Source: Eutreptiella sp. 'Long Island Sound 2002'
Taxonomy: Eukaryota; Euglenozoa; Euglenophyceae; Eutreptiales; Eutreptiaceae
NCBI GenBank assembly: GCA_964036045.1
Contig: OZ038400.1
Location: forward strand, 15,745,079 to 15,809,078
Direction: 5' to 3'
DNA: 64,000 nucleotides
Each line of letters opens with the position of its first letter. Within the stretch, counting starts at the first letter, position 1. Below the pieces are notes generated by a model. That model was not told where the DNA came from. It saw only the letters and a program-made list of their open reading frames with translations, and did not search any database. Below, one piece after another: positions 38,101 to 50,834 of this stretch. The translations under genes were made by a program, and so were the position numbers.

Positions 38101-41100
38101 TGTCTTTGGACGTATTATGCCTAGCCTCTGTGGCGGCTGTCCGGACCGTAGGGTGGTCAGTCTGGGGGCTTTTTGGTCAATGTTTGATTAAGCAAGTTGA
38201 CTTTGATTCGGGGCTCGCCTATGTCTTACAGCAGCGGATACCGTTTTACTGGTGGTCCAAATCCCAATTGTATGGTGCATGGCGTACCCATGAACCTGAT
38301 TCCATGCTGCCAAGCTTCAAAACTGCTATCTAGAGGGCAAATTGGAGGCCGGGACCCTCTTTTTTGAAATCTTTGGGGCTGAAGGCCGCCAGGCCTTCAG
38401 CCGCCCGCCCGCCTTCGCCCACGCCTTAGCCGAAGCCAAAGGCGGAGGCCAACCCTTTAGAGTCGCTACCCAGGGGGCTTGGCCAAAAATGGCCTTCCTG
38501 CCCTGTCTTTGGACGTATTATGCCTAGCCTGTGTGGCGGCTGTCCGGACCGTAGGGTGGTCAGTCTGGGGGCTTTTTGGTCAATGTTTGATTAAGCAAGT
38601 TGACTTTGATTCGGGGCTCGCCTATGTCTTACAGCAGCGGATACCGTTTTACCGGTGGTCCAAATCCCAATTGTATGGTGCATGGCGTACCCATGAACCT
38701 GATTCCATGCTTCCAAGCTTCAAAACTGCTATCTAGAGGGCAAATTGGAGGCCGGGACCCTCTTTTTTGAAATCTTTGGGGCTGAAGGCCGCCAGGCCTT
38801 CAGCCGCCCGCCCGCCTTCGCCCACGCCTTAGCCGAAGCCAAAGGCGGAGGCCAACCCTTTAGAGTCGCTACCCAGGGGGCTTGGCCAAAAATGGCCTTC
38901 CTGCCCTGTCTTTGGACGTATTATGCCTAGCCTGTGTGGCGGCTGTCCGGACCGTAGGGTGGTCAGTCTGGGGGCTTTTTGGTCAATGTTTGATTAAGCA
39001 AGTTGACTTTGATTCGGGGCTCGCCTATGTCTTATAGCAGCGGATACCGTTTTACCGGTGGTCCAAATCCCAATTGTATGGTGCATGGCGTACCCATGAA
39101 CCTGATTCCATGCTGCCAAGCTTAAAAACTGCTATCTAGAGGGCAAATTGGAGGCCGGGACCCTCTTTTTTGAAATCTTTGGGGCTGAAGGCCGCCAGGC
39201 CTTCAGCCGCCCGCCCGCCTTCGCCCACGCCTTAGCCGAAGCCAAAGGCGGAGGCCAACCCTTTAGAGTCGCTACCCAGGGGGCTTGGCCAAAAATGGCC
39301 TTCCTGCCCTGTCTTTGGACGTATTATGCCTAGCCTGTGTGGCGGCTGTCCGGACCGTAGGGTGGTCAGTCTGGGGGCTTTTTGGTCAATGTTTGATTAA
39401 GCAAGTTGACTTTGATTCGGGGCTCGCCTATGTCTTACAGCAGCGGATACCGTTTTACCGGTGGTCCAAATCCCAATTGTATGGTGCATGGCGTACCCAT
39501 GAACCTGATTCCATGCTTCCAAGCTTCAAAACTGCTATCTAGAGGGCAAATTGGAGGCCGGGACCCTCTTTTTTGAAATCTTTGGGGCTGAAGGCCGCCA
39601 GGCCTTCAGCCGCCCGCCCGCCTTCGCCCACGCCTTAGCCGAAGCCAAAGGCGGAGGCCAACCCTTTAGAGTCGCTACCCAGGGGGCTTGGCCAAAAATG
39701 GCCTTCCTGCCCTGTCTTTGGACGTATTATGCCTAGCCTCTGTGGCGGCTGTCCGGACCGTAGGGTGGTCAGTCTGGGGGCTTTTTGGTCAATGTTTGAT
39801 TAAGCAAGTTGACTTTGATTCGGGGCTCGCCTATGTCTTACAGCAGCGGATACCGTTTTACTGGTGGTCCAAATCCCAATTGTATGGTGCATGGCGTACC
39901 CATGAACCTGATTCCATGCTGCCAAGCTTCAAAACTGCTATCTAGAGGGCAAATTGGAGGCCGGGACCCTCTTTTTTGAAATCTTTGGGGCTGAAGGCCG
40001 CCAGGCCTTCAGCCGCCCGCCCGCCTTCGCCCACGCCTTAGCCGAAGCCAAAGGCGGAGGCCAACCCTTTAGAGTCGCTACCAAGGGGGCTTGGCCAAAA
40101 ATGGCCTTCCTGCCCTGTCTTTGGACGTATTATGCCTAGCCTGTGTGGCGGCTGTCCGGACCGTAGGGTGGTCAGTCTGGGGGCTTTTTGGTCAATGTTT
40201 GATTAAGCAAGTTGACTTTGATTCGGGGCTCGCCTATGTCTTACAGCAGCGGATACCGTTTTACCGGTGGTCCAAATCCCAATTGTATGGTGCATGGCGT
40301 ACCCATGAACCTGATTCCATGCTTCCAAGCTTCAAAACTGCTATCTAGAGGGCAAATTGGAGGCCGGGACCCTCTTTTTTGAAATCTTTGGGGCTGAAGG
40401 CCGCCAGGCCTTCAGCCGCCCGCCCGCCTTCGCCCACGCCTTAGCCGAAGCCAAAGGCGGAGGCCAACCCTTTAGAGTCGCTACCCAGGGGGCTTGGCCA
40501 AAAATGGCCTTCCTGCCCTGTCTTTGGACGTATTATGCCTAGCCTGTGTGGCGGCTGTCCGGACCGTAGGGTGGTCAGTCTGGGGGCTTTTTGGTCAATG
40601 TTTGATTAAGCAAGTTGACTTTGATTCGGGGCTCGCCTATGTCTTACAGCAGCGGATACCGTTTTACCGGTGGTCCAAATCCCAATTGTATGGTGCATGG
40701 CGTACCCATGAACCTGATTCCATGCTTCCAAGCTTCAAAACTGCTATCTAGAGGGCAAATTGGAGGCCGGGACCCTCTTTTTTGAAATCTTTGGGGCTGA
40801 AGGCCGCCAGGCCTTCAGCCGCCCGCCCGCCTTCGCCCACGCCTTAGCCGAAGCCAAAGGCGGAGGCCAACCCTTTAGAGTCGCTACCCAGGGGGCTTGG
40901 CCAAAAATGGCCTTCCTGCCCTGTCTTTGGACGTATTATGCCTAGCCTCTGTGGCGGCTGTCCGGACCGTAGGGTGGTCAGTCTGGGGGCTTTTTGGTCA
41001 ATGTTTGATTAAGCAAGTTGACTTTGATTCGGGGCTCGCCTATGTCTTACAGCAGCGGATACCGTTTTACCGGTGGTCCAAATCCCAATTGTATGGTGCA

Positions 41101-43983
41101 TGGCGTACCCATGAACCTGATTCCATGCTTCCAAGCTTCAAAACTGCTATCTAGAGGGCAAATTGGAGGCCGGGACCCTCTTTTTTGAAATCTTTGGGGC
41201 TGAAGGCCGCCAGGCCTTCAGCCGCCCGCCCGCCTTCGCCCACGCCTTAGCCGAAGCCAAAGGCGGAGGCCAACCCTTTAGAGTCGCTACCCAGGGGGCT
41301 TGGCCAAAAATGGCCTTCCTGCCCTGTCTTTGGACGTATTATGCCTAGCCTCTGTGGCGGCTGTCCGGACCGTAGGGTGGTCAGTCTGGGGGCTTTTTGG
41401 TCAATGTTTGATTAAGCAAGTTGACTTTGATTCGGGGCTCGCCTATGTCTTACAGCAGCGGATACCGTTTTACTGGTGGTCCAAATCCCAATTGTATGGT
41501 GCATGGCGTACCCATGAACCTGATTCCATGCTGCCAAGCTTCAAAACTGCTATCTAGAGGGCAAATTGGAGGCCGGGACCCTCTTTTTTGAAATCTTTGG
41601 GGCTGAAGGCCGCCAGGCCTTCAGCCGCCCGCCCGCCTTCGCCCACGCCTTAGCCGAAGCCAAAGGCGGAGGCCAACCCTTTAGAGTCGCTACCAAGGGG
41701 GCTTGGCCAAAAATGGCCTTCCTGCCCTGTCTTTGGACGTATTATGCCTAGCCTGTGTGGCGGCTGTCCGGACCGTAGGGTGGTCAGTCTGGGGGCTTTT
41801 TGGTCAATGTTTGATTAAGCAAGTTGACTTTGATTCGGGGCTCGCCTATGTCTTACAGCAGCGGATACCGTTTTACCGGTGGTCCAAATCCCAATTGTAT
41901 GGTGCATGGCGTACCCATGAACCTGATTCCATGCTTCCAAGCTTCAAAACTGCTATCTAGAGGGCAAATTGGAGGCCGGGACCCTCTTTTTTGAAATCTT
42001 TGGGGCTGAAGGCCGCCAGGCCTTCAGCCGCCCGCCCGCCTTCGCCCACGCCTTAGCCGAAGCCAAAGGCGGAGGCCAACCCTTTAGAGTCGCTACCCAG
42101 GGGGCTTGGCCAAAAATGGCCTTCCTGCCCTGTCTTTGGACGTATTATGCCTAGCCTGTGTGGCGGCTGTCCGGACCGTAGGGTGGTCAGTCTGGGGGCT
42201 TTTTGGTCAATGTTTGATTAAGCAAGTTGACTTTGATTCGGGGCTCGCCTATGTCTTACAGCAGCGGATACCGTTTTACCGGTGGTCCAAATCCCAATTG
42301 TATGGTGCATGGCGTACCCATGAACCTGATTCCATGCTTCCAAGCTTCAAAACTGCTATCTAGAGGGCAAATTGGAGGCCGGGACCCTCTTTTTTGAAAT
42401 CTTTGGGGCTGAAGGCCGCCAGGCCTTCAGCCGCCCGCCCGCCTTCGCCCACGCCTTAGCCGAAGCCAAAGGCGGAGGCCAACCCTTTAGAGTCGCTACC
42501 CAGGGGGCTTGGCCAAAAATGGCCTTCCTGCCCTGTCTTTGGACGTATTATGCCTAGCCTGTGTGGCGGCTGTCCGGACCGTAGGGTGGTCAGTCTGGGG
42601 GCTTTTTGGTCAATGTTTGATTAAGCAAGTTGACTTTGATTCGGGGCTCGCCTATGTCTTACAGCAGCGGATACCGTTTTACCGGTGGTCCAAATCCCAA
42701 TTGTATGGTGCATGGCGTACCCATGAACCTGATTCCATGCTTCCAAGCTTCAAAACTGCTATCTAGAGGGCAAATTGGAGGCCGGGACCCTCTTTTTTGA
42801 AATCTTTGGGGCTGAAGGCCGCCAGGCCTTCAGCCGCCCGCCCGCCTTCGCCCACGCCTTAGCCGAAGCCAAAGGCGGAGGCCAACCCTTTAGAGTCGCT
42901 ACCCAGGGGGCTTGGCCAAAAATGGCCTTCCTGCCCTGTCTTTGGACGTATTATGCCTAGCCTGTGTGGCGGCTGTCCGGACCGTAGGGTGGTCAGTCTG
43001 GGGGCTTTTTGGTCAATGTTTGATTAAGCAAGTTGACTTTGATTCGGGGCTCGCCTATGTCTTACAGCAGCGGATACCGTTTTACCGGTGGTCCAAATCC
43101 CAATTGTATGGTGCATGGCGTACCCATGAACCTGATTCCATGCTTCCAAGCTTCAAAACTGCTATCTAGAGGGCAAATTGGAGGCCGGGACCCTCTTTTT
43201 TGAAATCTTTGGGGCTGAAGGCCGCCAGGCCTTCAGCCGCCCGCCCGCCTTCGCCCACGCCTTAGCCGAAGCCAAAGGCGGAGGCCAACCCTTTAGAGTC
43301 GCTACCCAGGGGGCTTGGCCAAAAATGGCCTTCCTGCCCTGTCTTTGGACGTATTATGCCTAGCCTGTGTGGCGGCTGTCCGGACCGTAGGGTGGTCAGT
43401 CTGGGGGCTTTTTGGTCAATGTTTGATTAAGCAAGTTGACTTTGATTCGGGGCTCGCCTATGTCTTACAGCAGCGGATACCGTTTTACCGGTGGTCCAAA
43501 TCCCAATTGTATGGTGCATGGCGTACCCATGAACCTGATTCCATGCTTCCAAGCTTCAAAACTGCTATCTAGAGGGCAAATTGGAGGCCGGGACCCTCTT
43601 TTTTGAAATCTTTGGGGCTGAAGGCCGCCAGGCCTTCAGCCGCCCGCCCGCCTTCGCCCACGCCTTAGCCGAAGCCAAAGGCGGAGGCCAACCCTTTAGA
43701 GTCGCTACCCAGGGGGCTTGGCCAAAAATGGCCTTCCTGCCCTGTCTTTGGACGTATTATGCCTAGCCTGTGTGGCGGCTGTCCGGACCGTAGGGTGGTC
43801 AGTCTGGGGGCTTTTTGGTCAATGTTTGATTAAGCAAGTTGACTTTGATTCGGGGCTCGCCTATGTCTTACAGCAGCGGATACCGTTTTACCGGTGGTCC
43901 AAATCCCAATTGTATGGTGCATGGCGTACCCATGAACCTGATTCCATGCTTCCAAGCTTCAAAACTGCTATCTAGAGGGCAAA

Positions 43984-46900
43984 TTGGAGGCCGGGACCCT
44001 CTTTTTTGAAATCTTTGGGGCTGAAGGCCGCCAGGCCTTCAGCCGCCCGCCCGCCTTCGCCCACGCCTTAGCCGAAGCCAAAGGCGGAGGCCAACCCTTT
44101 AGAGTCGCTACCCAGGGGGCTTGGCCAAAAATGGCCTTCCTGCCCTGTCTTTGGACGTATTATGCCTAGCCTCTGTGGCGGCTGTCCGGACCGTAGGGTG
44201 GTCAGTCTGGGGGCTTTTTGGTCAATGTTTGATTAAGCAAGTTGACTTTGATTCGGGGCTCGCCTATGTCTTACAGCAGCGGATACCGTTTTACTGGTGG
44301 TCCAAATCCCAATTGTATGGTGCATGGCGTACCCATGAACCTGATTCCATGCTTCCAAGCTTCAAAACTGCTATCTAGAGGGCAAATTGGAGGCCGGGAC
44401 CCTCTTTTTTGAAATCTTTGGGGCTGAAGGCCGCCAGGCCTTCAGCCGCCCGCCCGCCTTCGCCCACGCCTTAGCCGAAGCCAAAGGCGGAGGCCAACCC
44501 TTTAGAGTCGCTACCCAGGGGGCTTGGCCAAAAATGGCCTTCCTGCCCTGTCTTTGGACGTATTATGCCTAGCCTGTGTGGCGGCTGTCCGGACCGTAGG
44601 GTGGTCAGTCTGGGGGCTTTTTGGTCAATGTTTGATTAAGCAAGTTGACTTTGATTCGGGGCTCGCCTATGTCTTACAGCAGCGGATACCGTTTTACCGG
44701 TGGTCCAAATCCCAATTGTATGGTGCATGGCGTACCCATGAACCTGATTCCATGCTTCCAAGCTTCAAAACTGCTATCTAGAGGGCAAATTGGAGGCCGG
44801 GACCCTCTTTTTTGAAATCTTTGGGGCTGAAGGCCGCCAGGCCTTCAGCCGCCCGCCCGCCTTCGCCCACGCCTTAGCCGAAGCCAAAGGCGGAGGCCAA
44901 CCCTTTAGAGTCGCTACCCAGGGGGCTTGGCCAAAAATGGCCTTCCTGCCCTGTCTTTGGACGTATTATGCCTAGCCTGTGTGGCGGCTGTCCGGACCGT
45001 AGGGTGGTCAGTCTGGGGGCTTTTTGGTCAATGTTTGATTAAGCAAGTTGACTTTGATTCGGGGCTCGCCTATGTCTTACAGCAGCGGATACCGTTTTAC
45101 CGGTGGTCCAAATCCCAATTGTATGGTGCATGGCGTACCCATGAACCTGATTCCATGCTTCCAAGCTTCAAAACTGCTATCTAGAGGGCAAATTGGAGGC
45201 CGGGACCCTCTTTTTTGAAATCTTTGGGGCTGAAGGCCGCCAGGCCTTCAGCCGCCCGCCCGCCTTCGCCCACGCCTTAGCCGAAGCCAAAGGCGGAGGC
45301 CAACCCTTTAGAGTCGCTACCCAGGGGGCTTGGCCAAAAATGGCCTTCCTGCCCTGTCTTTGGACGTATTATGCCTAGCCTCTGTGGCGGCTGTCCGGAC
45401 CGTAGGGTGGTCAGTCTGGGGGCTTTTTGGTCAATGTTTGATTAAGCAAGTTGACTTTGATTCGGGGCTCGCCTATGTCTTACAGCAGCGGATACCGTTT
45501 TACTGGTGGTCCAAATCCCAATTGTATGGTGCATGGCGTACCCATGAACCTGATTCCATGCTGCCAAGCTTCAAAACTGCTATCTAGAGGGCAAATTGGA
45601 GGCCGGGACCCTCTTTTTTGAAATCTTTGGGGCTGAAGGCCGCCAGGCCTTCAGCCGCCCGCCCGCCTTCGCCCACGCCTTAGCCGAAGCCAAAGGCGGA
45701 GGCCAACCCTTTAGAGTCGCTACCCAGGGGGCTTGGCCAAAAATGGCCTTCCTGCCCTGTCTTTGGACGTATTATGCCTAGCCTGTGTGGCGGCTGTCCG
45801 GACCGTAGGGTGGTCAGTCTGGGGGCTTTTTGGTCAATGTTTGATTAAGCAAGTTGACTTTGATTCGGGGCTCGCCTATGTCTTACAGCAGCGGATACCG
45901 TTTTACCGGTGGTCCAAATCCCAATTGTATGGTGCATGGCGTACCCATGAACCTGATTCCATGCTTCCAAGCTTCAAAACTGCTATCTAGAGGGCAAATT
46001 GGAGGCCGGGACCCTCTTTTTTGAAATCTTTGGGGCTGAAGGCCGCCAGGCCTTCAGCCGCCCGCCCGCCTTCGCCCACGCCTTAGCCGAAGCCAAAGGC
46101 GGAGGCCAACCCTTTAGAGTCGCTACCCAGGGGGCTTGGCCAAAAATGGCCTTCCTGCCCTGTCTTTGGACGTATTATGCCTAGCCTGTGTGGCGGCTGT
46201 CCGGACCGTAGGGTGGTCAGTCTGGGGGCTTTTTGGTCAATGTTTGATTAAGCAAGTTGACTTTGATTCGGGGCTCGCCTATGTCTTACAGCAGCGGATA
46301 CCGTTTTACCGGTGGTCCAAATCCCAATTGTATGGTGCATGGCGTACCCATGAACCTGATTCCATGCTTCCAAGCTTCAAAACTGCTATCTAGAGGGCAA
46401 ATTGGAGGCCGGGACCCTCTTTTTTGAAATCTTTGGGGCTGAAGGCCGCCAGGCCTTCAGCCGCCCGCCCGCCTTCGCCCACGCCTTAGCCGAAGCCAAA
46501 GGCGGAGGCCAACCCTTTAGAGTCGCTACCCAGGGGGCTTGGCCAAAAATGGCCTTCCTGCCCTGTCTTTGGACGTATTATGCCTAGCCTGTGTGGCGGC
46601 TGTCCGGACCGTAGGGTGGTCAGTCTGGGGGCTTTTTGGTCAATGTTTGATTAAGCAAGTTGACTTTGATTCGGGGCTCGCCTATGTCTTACAGCAGCGG
46701 ATACCGTTTTACCGGTGGTCCAAATCCCAATTGTATGGTGCATGGCGTACCCATGAACCTGATTCCATGCTTCCAAGCTTCAAAACTGCTATCTAGAGGG
46801 CAAATTGGAGGCCGGGACCCTCTTTTTTGAAATCTTTGGGGCTGAAGGCCGCCAGGCCTTCAGCCGCCCGCCCGCCTTCGCCCACGCCTTAGCCGAAGCC

Positions 46901-49900
46901 AAAGGCGGAGGCCAACCCTTTAGAGTCGCTACCAAGGGGGCTTGGCCAAAAATGGCCTTCCTGCCCTGTCTTTGGACGTATTATGCCTAGCCTGTGTGGC
47001 GGCTGTCCGGACCGTAGGGTGGTCAGTCTGGGGGCTTTTTGGTCAATGTTTGATTAAGCAAGTTGACTTTGATTCGGGGCTCGCCTATGTCTTACAGCAG
47101 CGGATACCGTTTTACCGGTGGTCCAAATCCCAATTGTATGGTGCATGGCGTACCCATGAACCTGATTCCATGCTTCCAAGCTTCAAAACTGCTATCTAGA
47201 GGGCAAATTGGAGGCCGGGACCCTCTTTTTTGAAATCTTTGGGGCTGAAGGCCGCCAGGCCTTCAGCCGCCCGCCCGCCTTCGCCCACGCCTTAGCCGAA
47301 GCCAAAGGCGGAGGCCAACCCTTTAGAGTCGCTACCCAGGGGGCTTGGCCAAAAATGGCCTTCCTGCCCTGTCTTTGGACGTATTATGCCTAGCCTGTGT
47401 GGCGGCTGTCCGGACCGTAGGGTGGTCAGTCTGGGGGCTTTTTGGTCAATGTTTGATTAAGCAAGTTGACTTTGATTCGGGGCTCGCCTATGTCTTACAG
47501 CAGCGGATACCGTTTTACCGGTGGTCCAAATCCCAATTGTATGGTGCATGGCGTACCCATGAACCTGATTCCATGCTTCCAAGCTTCAAAACTGCTATCT
47601 AGAGGGCAAATTGGAGGCCGGGACCCTCTTTTTTGAAATCTTTGGGGCTGAAGGCCGCCAGGCCTTCAGCCGCCCGCCCGCCTTCGCCCACGCCTTAGCC
47701 GAAGCCAAAGGCGGAGGCCAACCCTTTAGAGTCGCTACCCAGGGGGCTTGGCCAAAAATGGCCTTCCTGCCCTGTCTTTGGACGTATTATGCCTAGCCTG
47801 TGTGGCGGCTGTCCGGACCGTAGGGTGGTCAGTCTGGGGGCTTTTTGGTCAATGTTTGATTAAGCAAGTTGACTTTGATTCGGGGCTCGCCTATGTCTTA
47901 CAGCAGCGGATACCGTTTTACCGGTGGTCCAAATCCCAATTGTATGGTGCATGGCGTACCCATGAACCTGATTCCATGCTTCCAAGCTTCAAAACTGCTA
48001 TCTAGAGGGCAAATTGGAGGCCGGGACCCTCTTTTTTGAAATCTTTGGGGCTGAAGGCCGCCAGGCCTTCAGCCGCCCGCCCGCCTTCGCCCACGCCTTA
48101 GCCGAAGCCAAAGGCGGAGGCCAACCCTTTAGAGTCGCTACCCAGGGGGCTTGGCCAAAAATGGCCTTCCTGCCCTGTCTTTGGACGTATTATGCCTAGC
48201 CTGTGTGGCGGCTGTCCGGACCGTAGGGTGGTCAGTCTGGGGGCTTTTTGGTCAATGTTTGATTAAGCAAGTTGACTTTGATTCGGGGCTCGCCTATGTC
48301 TTACAGCAGCGGATACCGTTTTACCGGTGGTCCAAATCCCAATTGTATGGTGCATGGCGTACCCATGAACCTGATTCCATGCTTCCAAGCTTCAAAACTG
48401 CTATCTAGAGGGCAAATTGGAGGCCGGGACCCTCTTTTTTGAAATCTTTGGGGCTGAAGGCCGCCAGGCCTTCAGCCGCCCGCCCGCCTTCGCCCACGCC
48501 TTAGCCGAAGCCAAAGGCGGAGGCCAACCCTTTAGAGTCGCTACCCAGGGGGCTTGGCCAAAAATGGCCTTCCTGCCCTGTCTTTGGACGTATTATGCCT
48601 AGCCTCTGTGGCGGCTGTCCGGACCGTAGGGTGGTCAGTCTGGGGGCTTTTTGGTCAATGTTTGATTAAGCAAGTTGACTTTGATTCGGGGCTCGCCTAT
48701 GTCTTACAGCAGCGGATACCGTTTTACTGGTGGTCCAAATCCCAATTGTATGGTGCATGGCGTACCCATGAACCTGATTCCATGCTTCCAAGCTTCAAAA
48801 CTGCTATCTAGAGGGCAAATTGGAGGCCGGGACCCTCTTTTTTGAAATCTTTGGGGCTGAAGGCCGCCAGGCCTTCAGCCGCCCGCCCGCCTTCGCCCAC
48901 GCCTTAGCCGAAGCCAAAGGCGGAGGCCAACCCTTTAGAGTCGCTACCCAGGGGGCTTGGCCAAAAATGGCCTTCCTGCCCTGTCTTTGGACGTATTATG
49001 CCTAGCCTGTGTGGCGGCTGTCCGGACCGTAGGGTGGTCAGTCTGGGGGCTTTTTGGTCAATGTTTGATTAAGCAAGTTGACTTTGATTCGGGGCTCGCC
49101 TATGTCTTACAGCAGCGGATACCGTTTTACCGGTGGTCCAAATCCCAATTGTATGGTGCATGGCGTACCCATGAACCTGATTCCATGCTTCCAAGCTTCA
49201 AAACTGCTATCTAGAGGGCAAATTGGAGGCCGGGACCCTCTTTTTTGAAATCTTTGGGGCTGAAGGCCGCCAGGCCTTCAGCCGCCCGCCCGCCTTCGCC
49301 CACGCCTTAGCCGAAGCCAAAGGCGGAGGCCAACCCTTTAGAGTCGCTACCCAGGGGGCTTGGCCAAAAATGGCCTTCCTGCCCTGTCTTTGGACGTATT
49401 ATGCCTAGCCTGTGTGGCGGCTGTCCGGACCGTAGGGTGGTCAGTCTGGGGGCTTTTTGGTCAATGTTTGATTAAGCAAGTTGACTTTGATTCGGGGCTC
49501 GCCTATGTCTTACAGCAGCGGATACCGTTTTACCGGTGGTCCAAATCCCAATTGTATGGTGCATGGCGTACCCATGAACCTGATTCCATGCTTCCAAGCT
49601 TCAAAACTGCTATCTAGAGGGCAAATTGGAGGCCGGGACCCTCTTTTTTGAAATCTTTGGGGCTGAAGGCCGCCAGGCCTTCAGCCGCCCGCCCGCCTTC
49701 GCCCACGCCTTAGCCGAAGCCAAAGGCGGAGGCCAACCCTTTAGAGTCGCTACCCAGGGGGCTTGGCCAAAAATGGCCTTCCTGCCCTGTCTTTGGACGT
49801 ATTATGCCTAGCCTCTGTGGCGGCTGTCCGGACCGTAGGGTGGTCAGTCTGGGGGCTTTTTGGTCAATGTTTGATTAAGCAAGTTGACTTTGATTCGGGG

Positions 49901-50834
49901 CTCGCCTATGTCTTACAGCAGCGGATACCGTTTTACTGGTGGTCCAAATCCCAATTGTATGGTGCATGGCGTACCCATGAACCTGATTCCATGCTGCCAA
50001 GCTTCAAAACTGCTATCTAGAGGGCAAATTGGAGGCCGGGACCCTCTTTTTTGAAATCTTTGGGGCTGAAGGCCGCCAGGCCTTCAGCCGCCCGCCCGCC
50101 TTCGCCCACGCCTTAGCCGAAGCCAAAGGCGGAGGCCAACCCTTTAGAGTCGCTACCCAGGGGGCTTGGCCAAAAATGGCCTTCCTGCCCTGTCTTTGGA
50201 CGTATTATGCCTAGCCTGTGTGGCGGCTGTCCGGACCGTAGGGTGGTCAGTCTGGGGGCTTTTTGGTCAATGTTTGATTAAGCAAGTTGACTTTGATTCG
50301 GGGCTCGCCTATGTCTTACAGCAGCGGATACCGTTTTACCGGTGGTCCAAATCCCAATTGTATGGTGCATGGCGTACCCATGAACCTGATTCCATGCTTC
50401 CAAGCTTCAAAACTGCTATCTAGAGGGCAAATTGGAGGCCGGGACCCTCTTTTTTGAAATCTTTGGGGCTGAAGGCCGCCAGGCCTTCAGCCGCCCGCCC
50501 GCCTTCGCCCACGCCTTAGCCGAAGCCAAAGGCGGAGGCCAACCCTTTAGAGTCGCTACCCAGGGGGCTTGGCCAAAAATGGCCTTCCTGCCCTGTCTTT
50601 GGACGTATTATGCCTAGCCTGTGTGGCGGCTGTCCGGACCGTAGGGTGGTCAGTCTGGGGGCTTTTTGGTCAATGTTTGATTAAGCAAGTTGACTTTGAT
50701 TCGGGGCTCGCCTATGTCTTACAGCAGCGGATACCGTTTTACCGGTGGTCCAAATCCCAATTGTATGGTGCATGGCGTACCCATGAACCTGATTCCATGC
50801 TTCCAAGCTTCAAAACTGCTATCTAGAGGGCAAA
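43984..50834. repeat. Six-monomer segmental duplication offset by 11 units
   Basis: Monomers 43984-46401 and 48417-50834 show the same order of variants: TACTGGTGG with CATGCTTCC, two plain CTGTGTGG units, TACTGGTGG with CATGCTGCC, then two plain units. The offset is 4433 bp, exactly 11 x 403. The units in between are mostly a single plain type, apart from 46805, which carries GCTACCAAGG. Confidence 0.75.
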
